Assembly (NCBI GenBank): GCA_963678705.1
Contig: OY783214.1
Location: 13,888,001 to 13,952,000 of the forward strand
DNA from: Panorpa germanica
Taxonomy: Eukaryota > Arthropoda > Insecta > Mecoptera > Panorpidae
Length of the DNA stretch: 64,000 nucleotides
Direction: 5' to 3'
Below the pieces are notes generated by a model, which was given only the letters and a program-made list of their open reading frames with translations, searched no databases and was not told the DNA's origin. Positions 1 through 11,033 of this stretch are shown here, piece by piece (the stretch's first letter is position 1; each line of letters begins with the position of its first letter). Both the position numbers and the translations under genes were made by a program.

Positions 1-189
1 GCTTGCATAAAAACTTTTATTTACTTTAATAATTGTCATTTTAAAATAAAGGCATCATCCAATTACATAATATAAATTTCCCCCGGTCCCCTCTGTTGTG
101 ACGTCACACATTTGAAAATTACATTCTCTTTGTTGTTTATTAATATTTATTTTTACAGTAGATTTTTACGCAGTAACATTTAACATTTG

Positions 190-438
190 GAGTTTAACAT
201 TTTGGAGTCACTTTGACATCATATTCATGCGTATAATTTTTTTGTCATGAACGAGTTCATTTACAGTCCAGTTTCCAACAGTCGTTCATATGAAATGTCT
301 ATTTATCGGCTACAATTGGCGAAACCACTCCACCTGTCGGAATACAAATGAAGGAAAAGTTGATGCGAACTATAATTGAAGTGCAATAGTGATGGAAACG
401 TCACAGAACAGGACACTTCACCATATTGTTTACTGTGG
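190..438 (+). mobile_element. Tc1/mariner-type MITE, diverged copy
   Basis: Shares TTTTGGAGTCACTTTGACAT, TTTTTTTGTCATGAACGAG, TATCGGCTACAATTGGCG and CACTTCACCATATTGTTTAC with the copies at 49.5 and 57.9 kb. The terminal repeats are eroded (AGTTTAACAT, TGTTTACTGTGGA). Confidence 0.75.
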
Positions 439-1373
439 AAGATCCTGACTGCCCCCCTCACCCCTCTCCCTGTAAAGTCTTGTCACACTTCGAGGAATCA
501 CACTTGCGTGTGATTAATGCGTAATTAATGGATGGTCTCTAAATGTAAACTTTTCTATGTTAAATATATGTAACTGTGTTCAGCGGAATAAATATATGGT
601 TTTTTCGCAGGACTCCTTTTATATACCCATATAGTTATTCCTCCCTTTAATCTATTTAGCCTAAGGTGTAATGCGGACCTGATTCTTATGGACCGGTGTA
701 CACGCATGTGTGTATAACGTATTGTACAACGCTGAACGCACTGCTTGACAGATGTGAAGCGATCACAATTTCCGTTGTGTTACAATTTTTTATATTGTAC
801 CGAGTAAAATATAGAAGAAATAGAAGAAGCTATCGCATATTATACGGAAATCCTATGAACATAATACCCAGAGCTTTCGTGTTCGTTTTCACGTTATAGG
901 TAAGTAAGAGTGATTCGAAATCCAACTTCATAATCACACTGTCACTACAGAAAAAAACATAACCTTATTAGACAGCAGTATAGCTCACATATTATAAGAC
1001 TAGATAGAAAATAGAACGATGCATGAGATATAAATGATTTTTTTAAAACCAAGCACGAATTGCACAGACGCAGTTAATTTATTTCAGTTGTACCAACGTT
1101 AGCATGACCTCTCATATAAATTAATGATCCGAAGTCGCACGCTGGGGTCGTCCATCTCCGTCGTTGTCGTCCGCCATCTTTGCTACATTCTAAATTCATT
1201 GACGAGAACGACACGTGACACCACCAATTGTTTTGAACTTTGGAAGTGCCTTAATTAATGTAATTCATGTAAAACATGGCGTGTACGATGTTCTACCACA
1301 GGGATGTGAAACTTATGTAATTAAAATTATGTGCTATATTGATATTTTTAAAGATAAGGCATACCATATGAAA
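439..1373. other. Non-coding stretch
   Basis: AT-rich with a C-rich patch at 448-470 (CCCCCCTCACCCCTCTCC) and a perfect 8-bp hairpin AATCACAC-TTGC-GTGTGATT at 496-515. No gene is supported; the longest frames have no protein-like composition. Confidence 0.6.
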
Positions 1374-1779
1374 TGTTAATGATTACAACATAGTTAAAAA
1401 TCCGTTGTCCAGGCAACAAAGTTTCTACAGAGGGGAACCGATACAAAGAGAGGTTAAATTTCAAATAACAAAGCTATTATAAATACCGCAGTTTTAAGTC
1501 ATCAATATATTACAGTTAAACCTCGAAACAGCAATGTCAACAAACAATTTAAATGAAATAAATTTTGTAGTAAATGAATATATCTAAATATTGATTGTAA
1601 TAAAATTCGACATTATTCTAATGAAGTAATATTCAGTTGCATATTTCTTAACTACCAAAATCCGAAACGAGGCGTCGAAATCTTTTAACATGACCAAGAA
1701 TTCGAAACCATACCTTTCTTCACATAGTTATGATGACTTATAAAAAGTAAAGGGCGTGTTAAAGTAAAAAAAGGAGAAG
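1374..1779 (+). repeat. Interspersed repeat E, copy 1
   Basis: Near-identical over about 400 bp to 6208-6603. Shared landmarks are GTTGTCCAGGCAACAAAG, GAGGGGAACCGATACAAAG and GAGGCGTCGAAATCTTTTAA. Non-coding. It is followed directly by the long foldback. Confidence 0.85.
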
Positions 1780-1785
1780 TAAGAT

Positions 1786-2034
1786 GGAGATATAAGAATA
1801 CAGTAAAAGGAAGCGGTAAAGGCAAAGAGAGAGATAGCTGCCGAGTGTCATATCTGTCTCTTTTTAGTCGAATCGCTGCTGCTGGCTTGGCTCATTGACG
1901 GTGAGGTAGAGGGTAAGCAAGCAAGCAAACGCAGTGGTCCGCTAGAAAGAGAAACACAGAACACTCGTCAGCTATCTCTCTCTTTGCCTTTATCGCAGTA
2001 TTCAGTCTCTTGCGCACTCTTCTTATACCTCTAT
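1786..2034. repeat. Long imperfect inverted repeat (foldback)
   Basis: Arms at about 1786-1867 and 1942-2034 pair through GGCAAAGAGAGAGATAGCTG, GAGTGT and CTCTTT(T/C)TAG blocks, with a loop of about 75 bases holding CGCTGCTGCTGGCTTGG. It is either a foldback MITE or a hairpin RNA source. No flanking duplication is evident. Confidence 0.75.
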
Positions 2035-3411
2035 GGTAATAATACTGTAATCAGATATACATAGGATATACATAATGGAAGGTTACGAACCTTATAGTAC
2101 ATTTTCTTAAATATAATTTTGTCTAGTAGAAACACACCCCCATAGGAGCGTAGGAAGACAAGGGGATGTTATTTTGTCGATAAAAGCTATGTATTTTATT
2201 TATTGTATATTAATATATTTGGATTTTGAATAGGGGTGGACCTTTTAGAACTATCTTCGCATTTAGGATAGTTGAGATTGAATTTTATGATACAAAATTA
2301 AAAATTGAAATATATAAAATAGAAAAATGATTATAAAATATAATCAATTTGCAAGTGCATACAGAAAGCTAAACAAAAGCCTAAAAAAACTATAAAGTAA
2401 ATTAGCACGCATGTTAAAGGTTCTTTATTCCTGTTCTATATGCAAGCTCCTATATTTTATGTTAAACACATATATAGCACTGTATATATGTAACCGCCTT
2501 ATGTAATTTGTTTAAAAGACAAATGGCAATGTCGTTTTAAACACGTGGCTCTACTTCGATGCCCACGCTTCTAATTGCCTTAATTAAACTTTTAATTATA
2601 ATGAGGTCGAATGTTACAATCATTATAAGTTTCTGTATGCAATGTGCATCCGCATCTTACGCTTATAGTACGTTCAAGAACCGCATTCAGTTTAAGGGAG
2701 CTGTTAGATTTTTTATTTATTCCTCTAGTTAATTAATCAGTAGCAAAATGTTGACTTTTTAACTATATCCACTTGTTGTATTTTTATTTTTTAATATTTA
2801 TGAAACATTCGACTCCCCTTAACATGTCAATCCCAGTGGAGTCACGTGTTCAACGAATTAACCCCTAGTTCGCCATATTGTTCTTGCATTGAACAATAAA
2901 AAAAGTATATTTTTTATATCTCCATGAATATAAAGTATGAACAGTAGTACGTGGGTTCATCGTTTTGGCGTTTCGCTGTGTGATCCTGATGCTGACGATT
3001 CTCTTTCACTTTTTTAATTTAAACCATTGTTACTTGTTATACTACATACTGCTCGTGATATTAAAAAAAAATTACTTAAATACAAAACATCAAATGCTTG
3101 AAATTGTTTGTTGTTAGTACATGAAGTCACCGCTGTGTTATATTATGGCGCTGCGTTTTATATTTATTTTGAAAATATCTCTTTTTTTGTTACATTATAT
3201 CGTTGGTAATTACATTTTTTATTTTTTAATTGTGTATGTCGTTGATGGCCCATTTGAATCACAGAATAATATTAGTCTTAAAAGGAATAATTAATACTTA
3301 GTCATTTTTAAATTAGATTACAAAAAAATGTGAACCAATTATTTATTATCTGTAATATTCTTACATGTATTTTATCATAGAATATATTTCTAGTATAGTA
3401 TTATGTAAAAA
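2035..3411. other. Non-coding AT-rich stretch
   Basis: I see nothing beyond scattered homopolymer runs. Confidence 0.55.
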
Positions 3412-3648
3412 TTTTATATATAAAAATTCTGGCTGCGTAAATTTGTGCTCGCAAAACTCGAAAAGTAGTTGATCGATTGACTTGGAATTTTGACACAACG
3501 TTGCTTTAAAAACGCGTTTATTTCATATCGAATTCGTTTCTGTCGTTCCTTTCCAGTTGATCGTTGGCTGTGTTTGTATGTGTCTTTTATTTACTTTGCC
3601 ATTCATTTCATAACAGACTGAGCCACAGCAAAGCGTTTAGCTAGTATA
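3412..3648 (+). mobile_element. Helitron-like non-autonomous element
   Basis: Begins around TATATATAAAAATTCTGGCT and contains CTCGAAAAGTAGTTGATCGA and TTGACTTGGAATTTTGACAC. It ends GAGCCACAGCAAAGCG...TTAGCTAGT. The CTAG end preceded by such a GC-rich motif is what is known for many arthropod Helitrons. The start boundary is uncertain. Confidence 0.5.
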
Positions 3649-6059
3649 CAATAATTATTTACCAATATACCCTGAAAATTTTATCTTATCAAGACGGGAC
3701 ATATTATTTCTATAGCAACCAAAAAATCGATTCATTTTTTGCGGTAATATCTCGCAAACTATAACTGATTTTATTTGAATTTTATAATTCTAGGTAGTAT
3801 GTATGTCCGTATCTAAAATCACACTGTACATGCATGAATTTCTTCATTAATAAGGTAAATAAAAAGCTTGTACACTTTGCAAATATGTAATATAACAAAA
3901 GATATTTCCAAAACTAGGGCACCTGTACTACCTAAAAATCTCAAAAAGTGATTTTTAATTAAACAGATAATTTGTGAGAAATTTGAATGCATCATTGGAT
4001 AAATGCAAGTGCTCCAAAGTAATCGATATCGACTCACAGTGGTAGAGTAAAAAATGATTTTTTTTTGTAAATGTGGGTCAATGTTTAAAAGGTTTGAATA
4101 TTCCTCATTTAACGCCGCTCCTAAAGGTATTAAAAAACGTTATTTCCAGATAGTCTTATAGCTAAAATTATCAAATTCTTTCCTATTACTGATAGCTATA
4201 TAATACACTATTTTCATAGATAAGTGCGATTTGTTACTGTTCGAAAAATCGAACAATCGGCCGGCGTAAAATATGTTAATGAATAGATATTGCAAATAAC
4301 ATTTTCGCATAAAAAGGGAAAGGGAACACATTACCTACAAAAATGATGTTGTTACCGAATTTAAATTTCACTAACGATGTCATGGTCACATTCTTACTAC
4401 AATAAAAGCCATTAATTTCAAGTTTGAACAAGTTTTTCATTAAATCAACAAACCCGTACAAATAAGGTTAATGACAGCGGATAGATGGCACTTCTGTACA
4501 CATAGAAGACACGTACGTAAATCAAATCAAAACTGGTTGTAATGAAAAACACATCTTTAAAAAAAGTGAAATATCAGATTGTCACTTAAAATGCGTGGCC
4601 GTGGTCGTCCGTTTTTATTTGTGCGCGTTGTTCGTTTGTTTGTTAGACGCATGGAGTTGCTTTGCTTGAGTGAGTCTATAGCCATGTTAGTTACACTACA
4701 GAAGAATTAATGGTTTGTTCAGAAATAGAAAGTTTAATAATTGTGCAAGCTCCATAAGAAATAGTGCGATATCAAAAATAATGACATTATTTAGAATTTT
4801 AGATATGGCATTTCAAAAATGTTGAAATGTGGTATAGGAATTCAATAAGCAATTATTGTGTTTTATGGAAAATATGTTAGATCATCATAATAAGTAAACA
4901 AAACACGTTTTTATAGGTTAAACCTTAACGAAATTAGAAAAAAGACAAGAGAGACCTAAAGAGGGTAGGTTTGATGAATTGGAAGAGGAAGGCGACCAAT
5001 AGGAAGGAATAGAAAAAAATTCTTAAAGGAGGCCAATAGTTGGCCTGAGGAACACACTGAAGACACGACTGTCTAAAAACATATTTGTTTTGCGTTGATT
5101 ACCACAATACACTTTAAGAAAGTTAAACAACTGTACGAACTGACTAATATTTCGAAACACAACAATATTATTTCAAATGTGCACTCACTCAGTCTTACTG
5201 GTAAAGTAATATTTAGCTTCTAAGTGTCGATCCTTCTATACACTTAAAGTCAGTATCCAATATCATAAATGGTTAAACCAATCTCTCAAGAGTGCTACTT
5301 TCCCCTTGCCCCTCTTAGGTCCGTTAGGGTGTCGTCTAACCGCAAGTCAATGTTGAAGCGTCGGGCTTTAATACGTTGTGCACCAAATGACATCGTCCTG
5401 AAATTCTGACTAGGACGAATGGTCGCAGGACGAATAGATTATATATACTATATATGAACCGACCAGCAAACCCCAAGGGCGAATGTGTTACATCGTTCAT
5501 AACTAGGACTAGGGAGAAGGGACTAGTTGGTCCACTACACACCCTAAACACTTAGGGATGGAGTATTATTAAGAACTTGGGTCTAGGTATAAGCCTGAGT
5601 TTCTAAAAATATCTGCTTTAATTTGTTGTCAATTAAAAATATAATAAACATGTGTAAATGTAAAGCGTCCACAGGTTCACAATAAAATGGGGAAGAAAAG
5701 AAAAGCAACATAGAAATAATTTTAAAACCTCTCTCTCTCTCTCTCTTCCACGATTTATTCTATAAAGCCAGTGCGTTTTTTGCGAGCAACAGATACCTGT
5801 GGAAGTTTGTTGCATGGTTCTTTTCATTTTCCAATTCCACAAGTCCAACTTCGCTTCTTCAATGAAGCACTTACAATGAATTGCTATGCGAAAAACTAAA
5901 TAAAGCATACCTCTGACAGGTAGCCTGAAACTCAGATATGGTGGTTAATATTTCACAATTATCAGAATAAACATATTGTATCTCTGTTAAGCGTGCCTTA
6001 GACGGGCACTGTATCAAAATTTGTTGAAGGCCCAAATGTTTGTTAAAGATGTTTCACAA
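3649..6059. other. Non-coding stretch with a CT microsatellite
   Basis: (CT)n at 5731-5748. The more mixed segment at 5280-5590 looks like old repeat sequence but has no recognisable ends or protein. Confidence 0.55.
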
Positions 6060-6208
6060 AAGTTTCCGGTTGTAATACTTTGAATATATATACGAGTATA
6101 TTACTTAGGTCACAGAGTTTTGAAATCTTTGTTTAGTTTGAGAAATTAATATATCTAATAATACGAATTTTTGAGTACACCCGTTTAGGGCCTTGTATCA
6201 TTGATACG
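6060..6208 (+). repeat. 149-bp direct repeat, left copy
   Basis: From AAGTTTCCGGTTGTAATAC to CATTGATACG. Identical to 6601-6749 except G versus C in the CCCGTTTAGGG/CCCGTTTACGG segment. Confidence 0.9.
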
Positions 6209-6603
6209 TTAATGATTATAACATAGTTAAGAATCCGTTGTCCAGGCAACAAAGTTTCTACAGAGGGGAACCGATACAAAGAGAGGTTAAATTTCAAATG
6301 ACAAAATTATTATAAATACCGCAGTTTTAAGTCATCAATATATTACAGTTAAACCTTAATGTCAACAAACAATTTAAATGAAATAAATTTTGCAGAATTG
6401 AATATATCTAAACATTGATTGTATAAAAATTCTACATTATTCTAATGAAGTTATATTCAGTGGCGTAATTCTTAACTACCAAAATTCGGAACGAGGCGTC
6501 GAAATCTTTTAACATGACCAAGAATTCGAAACCATACCTTTCTTCACATAATTATGATGACTTATAAAAAGTAAAGAGCGTGTTAAAGTAAAAAAAGGAG
6601 AAG
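6208..6603 (+). repeat. Interspersed repeat E, copy 2, bracketed by a 149-bp duplication
   Basis: Same as 1374-1779 with scattered substitutions and small deletions. Both borders coincide with the 149-bp direct repeats at 6060-6208 and 6601-6749. Confidence 0.85.
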
Positions 6604-6749
6604 TTTCCGGTTGTAATACTTTGAATATATATACGAGTATATTACTTAGGTCACAGAGTTTTGAAATCTTTGTTTAGTTTGAGAAATTAATATATCTAAT
6701 AATACGAATTTTTGAGTACACCCGTTTACGGCCTTGTATCATTGATACG
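6601..6749 (+). repeat. 149-bp direct repeat, right copy
   Basis: Preceded by AAAAAAAGGAGAAG, the end of repeat E, and followed by GCGGAAGCTACGCCACTG. Confidence 0.9.
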
Positions 6750-9700
6750 GCGGAAGCTACGCCACTGTCTATTAACTGATAATAATTTTACAAGAAATGT
6801 AATACATAACGTTTTCGAAATTGTCTTGTAATATATCTCGTGGCTTACTAGTTTTCACCATATTTCCAACACATTACCATCACATTTTCTATGCCGTTGC
6901 TGATTCAGTTGCTGCCGTATTCAATTGCTGATGGAACTGAAGTGAAAATATTTAAGGCGATAACGTATAACCTTACACATGGTTTAAAAACTCAATTATT
7001 ATAAAATCTTAAATGATTTTGGGTATAAAAGATAGTTCACAGTTTAAGCATCCTTGGTATATTGTTAAATAGGTGTACAGTTCCTTGGTTATTCATAAAA
7101 TAACATCCTTAACCTCATCTTAGAAAAGGGATTACACATACACAATCACACACACACACCAGCATCATCGCCGCGTATTATCGTCATTCCATCCCTACCC
7201 AGCTTCACTTTGGATTACCGCCTTAAGACACAACAGATGTCATTTATGTATCAGGCTCCACGAAACGAAGAATTGCTTTAACTAGTTTCTTGAATGTGCC
7301 CCTAATTATCTTGCTGTTAATTTGCGGATATAGTCCTAGTCGGAGTCTATGAGAATCTGTAACAGTAAAATGTGCCCAACGATGTAGAAGTCTGTAGAAT
7401 TTTAGGGATTTTGGGTTTTATCCAGTGCTTTACAGATGAGCTTATAAGCTCCTTCTATAGACCGTGAGATACAAATACACAAGACGATGAAAATAAAATA
7501 AACAGGGCGATAAAAGAAGGTTTTGGTAACAGAAGGTTTTTAGGATGAAGACGTTTCTTGGATATTGCTGATGGATGTTTCGCAGTTGGTCATAAAAAGG
7601 CCTTGCCTTTATTATGAACTCGTATTTCTTAGCAGCACAACTAATTTATTAATAACGCTTATTTTAATTTATTAGTAGCCGACTAATTGTGACAATATTT
7701 AAAATTCATCACACATAACCTAAAAATTAATAATTTCTTTGCTTGATAAACGATAATATTTCAGTCGTAGAGAAATAAATAGGCTTGTTAAATAAATTAG
7801 CTGTTAAAATTAGCTTGTATTAAGTTAGCAAGTAATACAAAACTGCACTGCAATGCAATACCTATATGATAAGTACAAAATCAACCTTTGAATTATCTTG
7901 AGGCAAGCTAGGAAGTAAGCACCTTGCACTTAAAGAAGTCCACTTTCCATGCTCCAAATTTGATAAATCCTATCATATAATTTTTTCAATTTCCTGTGAG
8001 TAAAATTGTAACAACATATTGTTTCTAAATAATTATTTTATTTTGAATTTAATAAACCAAAATGAAGGTTGTTTGTTTATATATATTTGCCAATTAAAAT
8101 TCCACCACATAAACAAAATTACAAACTGAACATGGGTGGATAGTTGTATATATACATCCACAGTATGTACAATGTACATCTATGTAGAATATTTATTTTA
8201 TGTAAAATATATCGAATTGAAAATGTTGTAAACTCTAAAACCCAAAAACCATGTTCTCGAATTCTATTCTCATGTGTACACTGTATAACATAGTTGGCTG
8301 TATAATTCAGGGGTGCTGAACCAGTTTGCTTTTAAATCGAAGCCCCTTTTCTAAAATTATATACCCCTTTCTAAACAATATTATCACAATAAATCATTTC
8401 GGATTGTAAATGTAACTAAACTATATTGTTGATATAATAAATTGAATTAATAATTAATACGAGTACTTGAAAAGAAACATTTCTTTCTAATTTCTATTGA
8501 AAATCGAACAGCGTGATATTGTAAAATACAGTGCTGAATTTAATTAGAAAATATACTTAGCAAACTAAATTTAACGTGTCTGTGGACAATGTAATAACCC
8601 AGTAACTAAGTAAAGCATATTTTTCTTCAATGCTCTTAGTATATTTTTTTTATAAAAAAATCTGATTGACTTTATAGAAAAATCTAATTTAATCTTTATA
8701 TTTTAAATGCATAAACTCGTATTTATAAATTATAAGTTATGTATTACAAATGTTTATTAATGTATATATTGTTTTTAGTGCTAATAACTATCAAAAGTTG
8801 ATGCTCTCAAATGACTACTAAAAGAAAAACATAACACGTAATGAAAACAATTCAACTTGTTTCAAAATAACTCCGTTCCAAGATATACAAAAGGCACTTG
8901 TGTTGCAGGTTCACGTCACCCTCAGTAAGCTGTGAAGTACCTTACCATATTTATGGGTCAACGTCATCGGCAGAGGTCTGCAGATCCCTAAGGGTTTCCA
9001 CTTCCCCTCTCAGTCTTCCTAGCAAGCCTCATATACCTTTTACACTTGCAACAGCCACTCAGTGAGTAGGGTGAGTTCTTTCAACCCGCTAAATCTCCTG
9101 CTTTGACCACCTTACACAAGTTGTGAAGCAGCAGGAGTCGTTGGTGTGGTTAACGCTATTATTTCCGCGCCAACACTTACATATTTCATTTTCATCGTGG
9201 TTTATGGTCTCTGCCTTTCGACCGTCGATAACGGTTGGATCCTTCGAGGTAGGAAAATAAGAAGGATGCGTCGTTGCGTGAACGGGACGCCTTTAACGAA
9301 AAGGGAATATCAACTGTTACGCATCAATAAGCGATGTAATGTAAAATGAAGAGAAGCTAAACCAACGTCTACTAGGAATGTACTGATTTTGATGGTTTTG
9401 TGGTGAATTAATTAGAAGAAGTACGATTGGAAAACAATAGCTGTTGATTAATATATAATATGAACAGATCCGTCTTTAGGAACCTTCACCCCTCTCCAAG
9501 GATCCAAATATTCTAATTATTAACACAATTGAGATCCTATAGATGAAATCATTTCAATAACAATTCTTATTGATCAAAATTTCGACATAACCATTAACGG
9601 GTACGAAATACATTTTTTAGTTAATATCTGTTAACCAAAAACATTATTTCCGGTTGCCGATTTCATGATGTGTTACTTTTGAAATTTTTGGCTGAATAGA

Positions 9701-10416
9701 ATTTCATTTTGTCTTAATGAAGATCAAAACGAGTTCGATATATTTGGTCCTTGGACTTTGGAATAAAATATTTATAAATTCACTTTAGAGAAGGCGCAAT
9801 CAATGGAATTTTATCAATTTGGGGAACATCAAATTGTAGCAGCTCCTTCAAAAACTCAATTATGTCAATTATAAACCTGTTTAATCTCCAAATAAATTTG
9901 TGAAATCTTCAATTAGTGACTATTGCGAAATATATTTGGTGGTAATTTTTAAAATCTCTAAATAATGATTAAAAAGTAGGGTTAAAAATGATTGATTGCA
10001 GTAAATACTCGTCGAGGTGCTTCAGTGGTTATGACGCCACTGATCACATTAAAGCAAGTGCAAGTATGAGGAATAAATCTACACACATAAAGTGTCATAC
10101 TCACAGTACAAATAATTTCCAAAATATCTATCTAGATACTTGTATATTTGACGTATCATATGTAGCATTGTTACTACACTCCATTGTTGTGTAATATGTA
10201 TAATGTAATGAACGAGTGAGTTCCATAAAATTAATTACATTATAACGAATATGTAATTGTTGTTTAACTTTCTATTAAATTGAATAATCAGATGATTAAT
10301 ATTAATCAAGAATTAACATCCACGAATAGTTGTTTATGCAATATGGATAAAAACAAATAAATTATTTTTAACATGTAATACCTATTAGCATTTATAAATT
10401 GTTATATAAAATTATT
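6750..10416. other. Non-coding stretch
   Basis: Contains (CA)n near 7142-7159 and a single hAT-like end CAGGGGTGCTGAACCAG at about 8311 without a partner. A less AT-rich segment lies at 8880-9130. No gene supported. Confidence 0.5.
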
Positions 10417-10424
10417 GACTAGGT

Positions 10425-11025
10425 CAGCGGTTCTCAAAGCGTGGGGCGCGACCCCTAAGGGGGGCTCAATGAAGGCTCAGGGGAGGCCCAGAGCTTGGTT
10501 GAAAAATTAATTAAATTTACTTTACTTCCTACTATGCTTTCTTAAACACTTAGAAATCCTCAAATCTTGTTTGGAAACATATTTTAATGAGAACTTGGAC
10601 GGTTTGGCATGGATTCAAAACCCGTTCAAACCATCAGTTGATGAGTGTCTTCCTCAACATGAAGGAAAAAGAAAATCTCATTGACCTCCAAGGTGACACT
10701 GGGCTTAAAATGAAGTTTAAACAATCTTCTCTCACATCGTTCTGGATTAGTGTACAAAAGGAACATCCAATTTTGAGTGAAAGGGCATTGAAAATAATCA
10801 CTTGTATAAGTAATTCTTTGTATAGAATTTGTTGTTTGAGTATGATTAAACATATTGCCCCATTAGAGTATGCATAGAATGTGCAAAACTTAACTAAATA
10901 AAAATTGACTGTAAAATGTTAAAATGCGACTCCCTTATAATAAATAGTACGCTTAAATGTAGGGGGGCCCAGCTTACAGCTGGATTATGCAAGGGGGCTC
11001 GAAGCAAAAAGTTTGAGAACCGCTG
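10425..11025 (+). mobile_element. hAT DNA transposon, internally deleted, with decayed transposase
   Basis: Terminal inverted repeats CAGCGGTTCTCAAA (left) and its exact complement TTTGAGAACCGCTG (right) bound 601 bp. The 8-bp target duplication GACTAGGT is perfect at 10417-10424 and 11026-11033. GC-rich subterminal segments (CGACCCCTAAGG, GGGGGGCCCAGC) are typical of this hAT group. The inside holds only the C-terminal part of a transposase. Confidence 0.9.
10538..10870 (+). pseudogene. hAT transposase C-terminal remnant (SCAND3/ZBED-like), frameshifted
   Basis: One frame reads FLKHLEILKSCLETYF, then NLDGLAWIQNPFKPSVDE. After a frameshift around 10665-10680 a second frame reads LIDLQGDTGLKMKFKQSSL, then TSFWISVQKEHPILSERALK. 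These are the conserved blocks before the dimerisation region of SCAND3/ZBED5-like hAT transposases. The N-terminal zinc finger and catalytic segments are absent. Confidence 0.8.
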
Positions 11026-11033
11026 GACTAGGT

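Noticed and set aside
5633..5908. 91-codon minus-strand frame with an RERERE run
   Set aside because: The charged run is a translated CT microsatellite.
6060..6749. Terminal-repeat miniature LTR element (TRIM)
   Set aside because: The 149-bp repeats do not begin TG or end CA, no TGG-type primer site follows the left repeat, and no target duplication is seen. It is kept only as one option in the findings.
6458..6765. Possible hAT bounded by CAGTGGCGTA (6458) and TACGCCACTG (6755)
   Set aside because: The flanking 8-mers do not match, and the left motif lies inside repeat E, where the other copy has a different sequence.
8311..8330. hAT-like end CAGGGGTGCTGAACCAG
   Set aside because: No matching inverted end or 8-bp duplication was found within a plausible distance.
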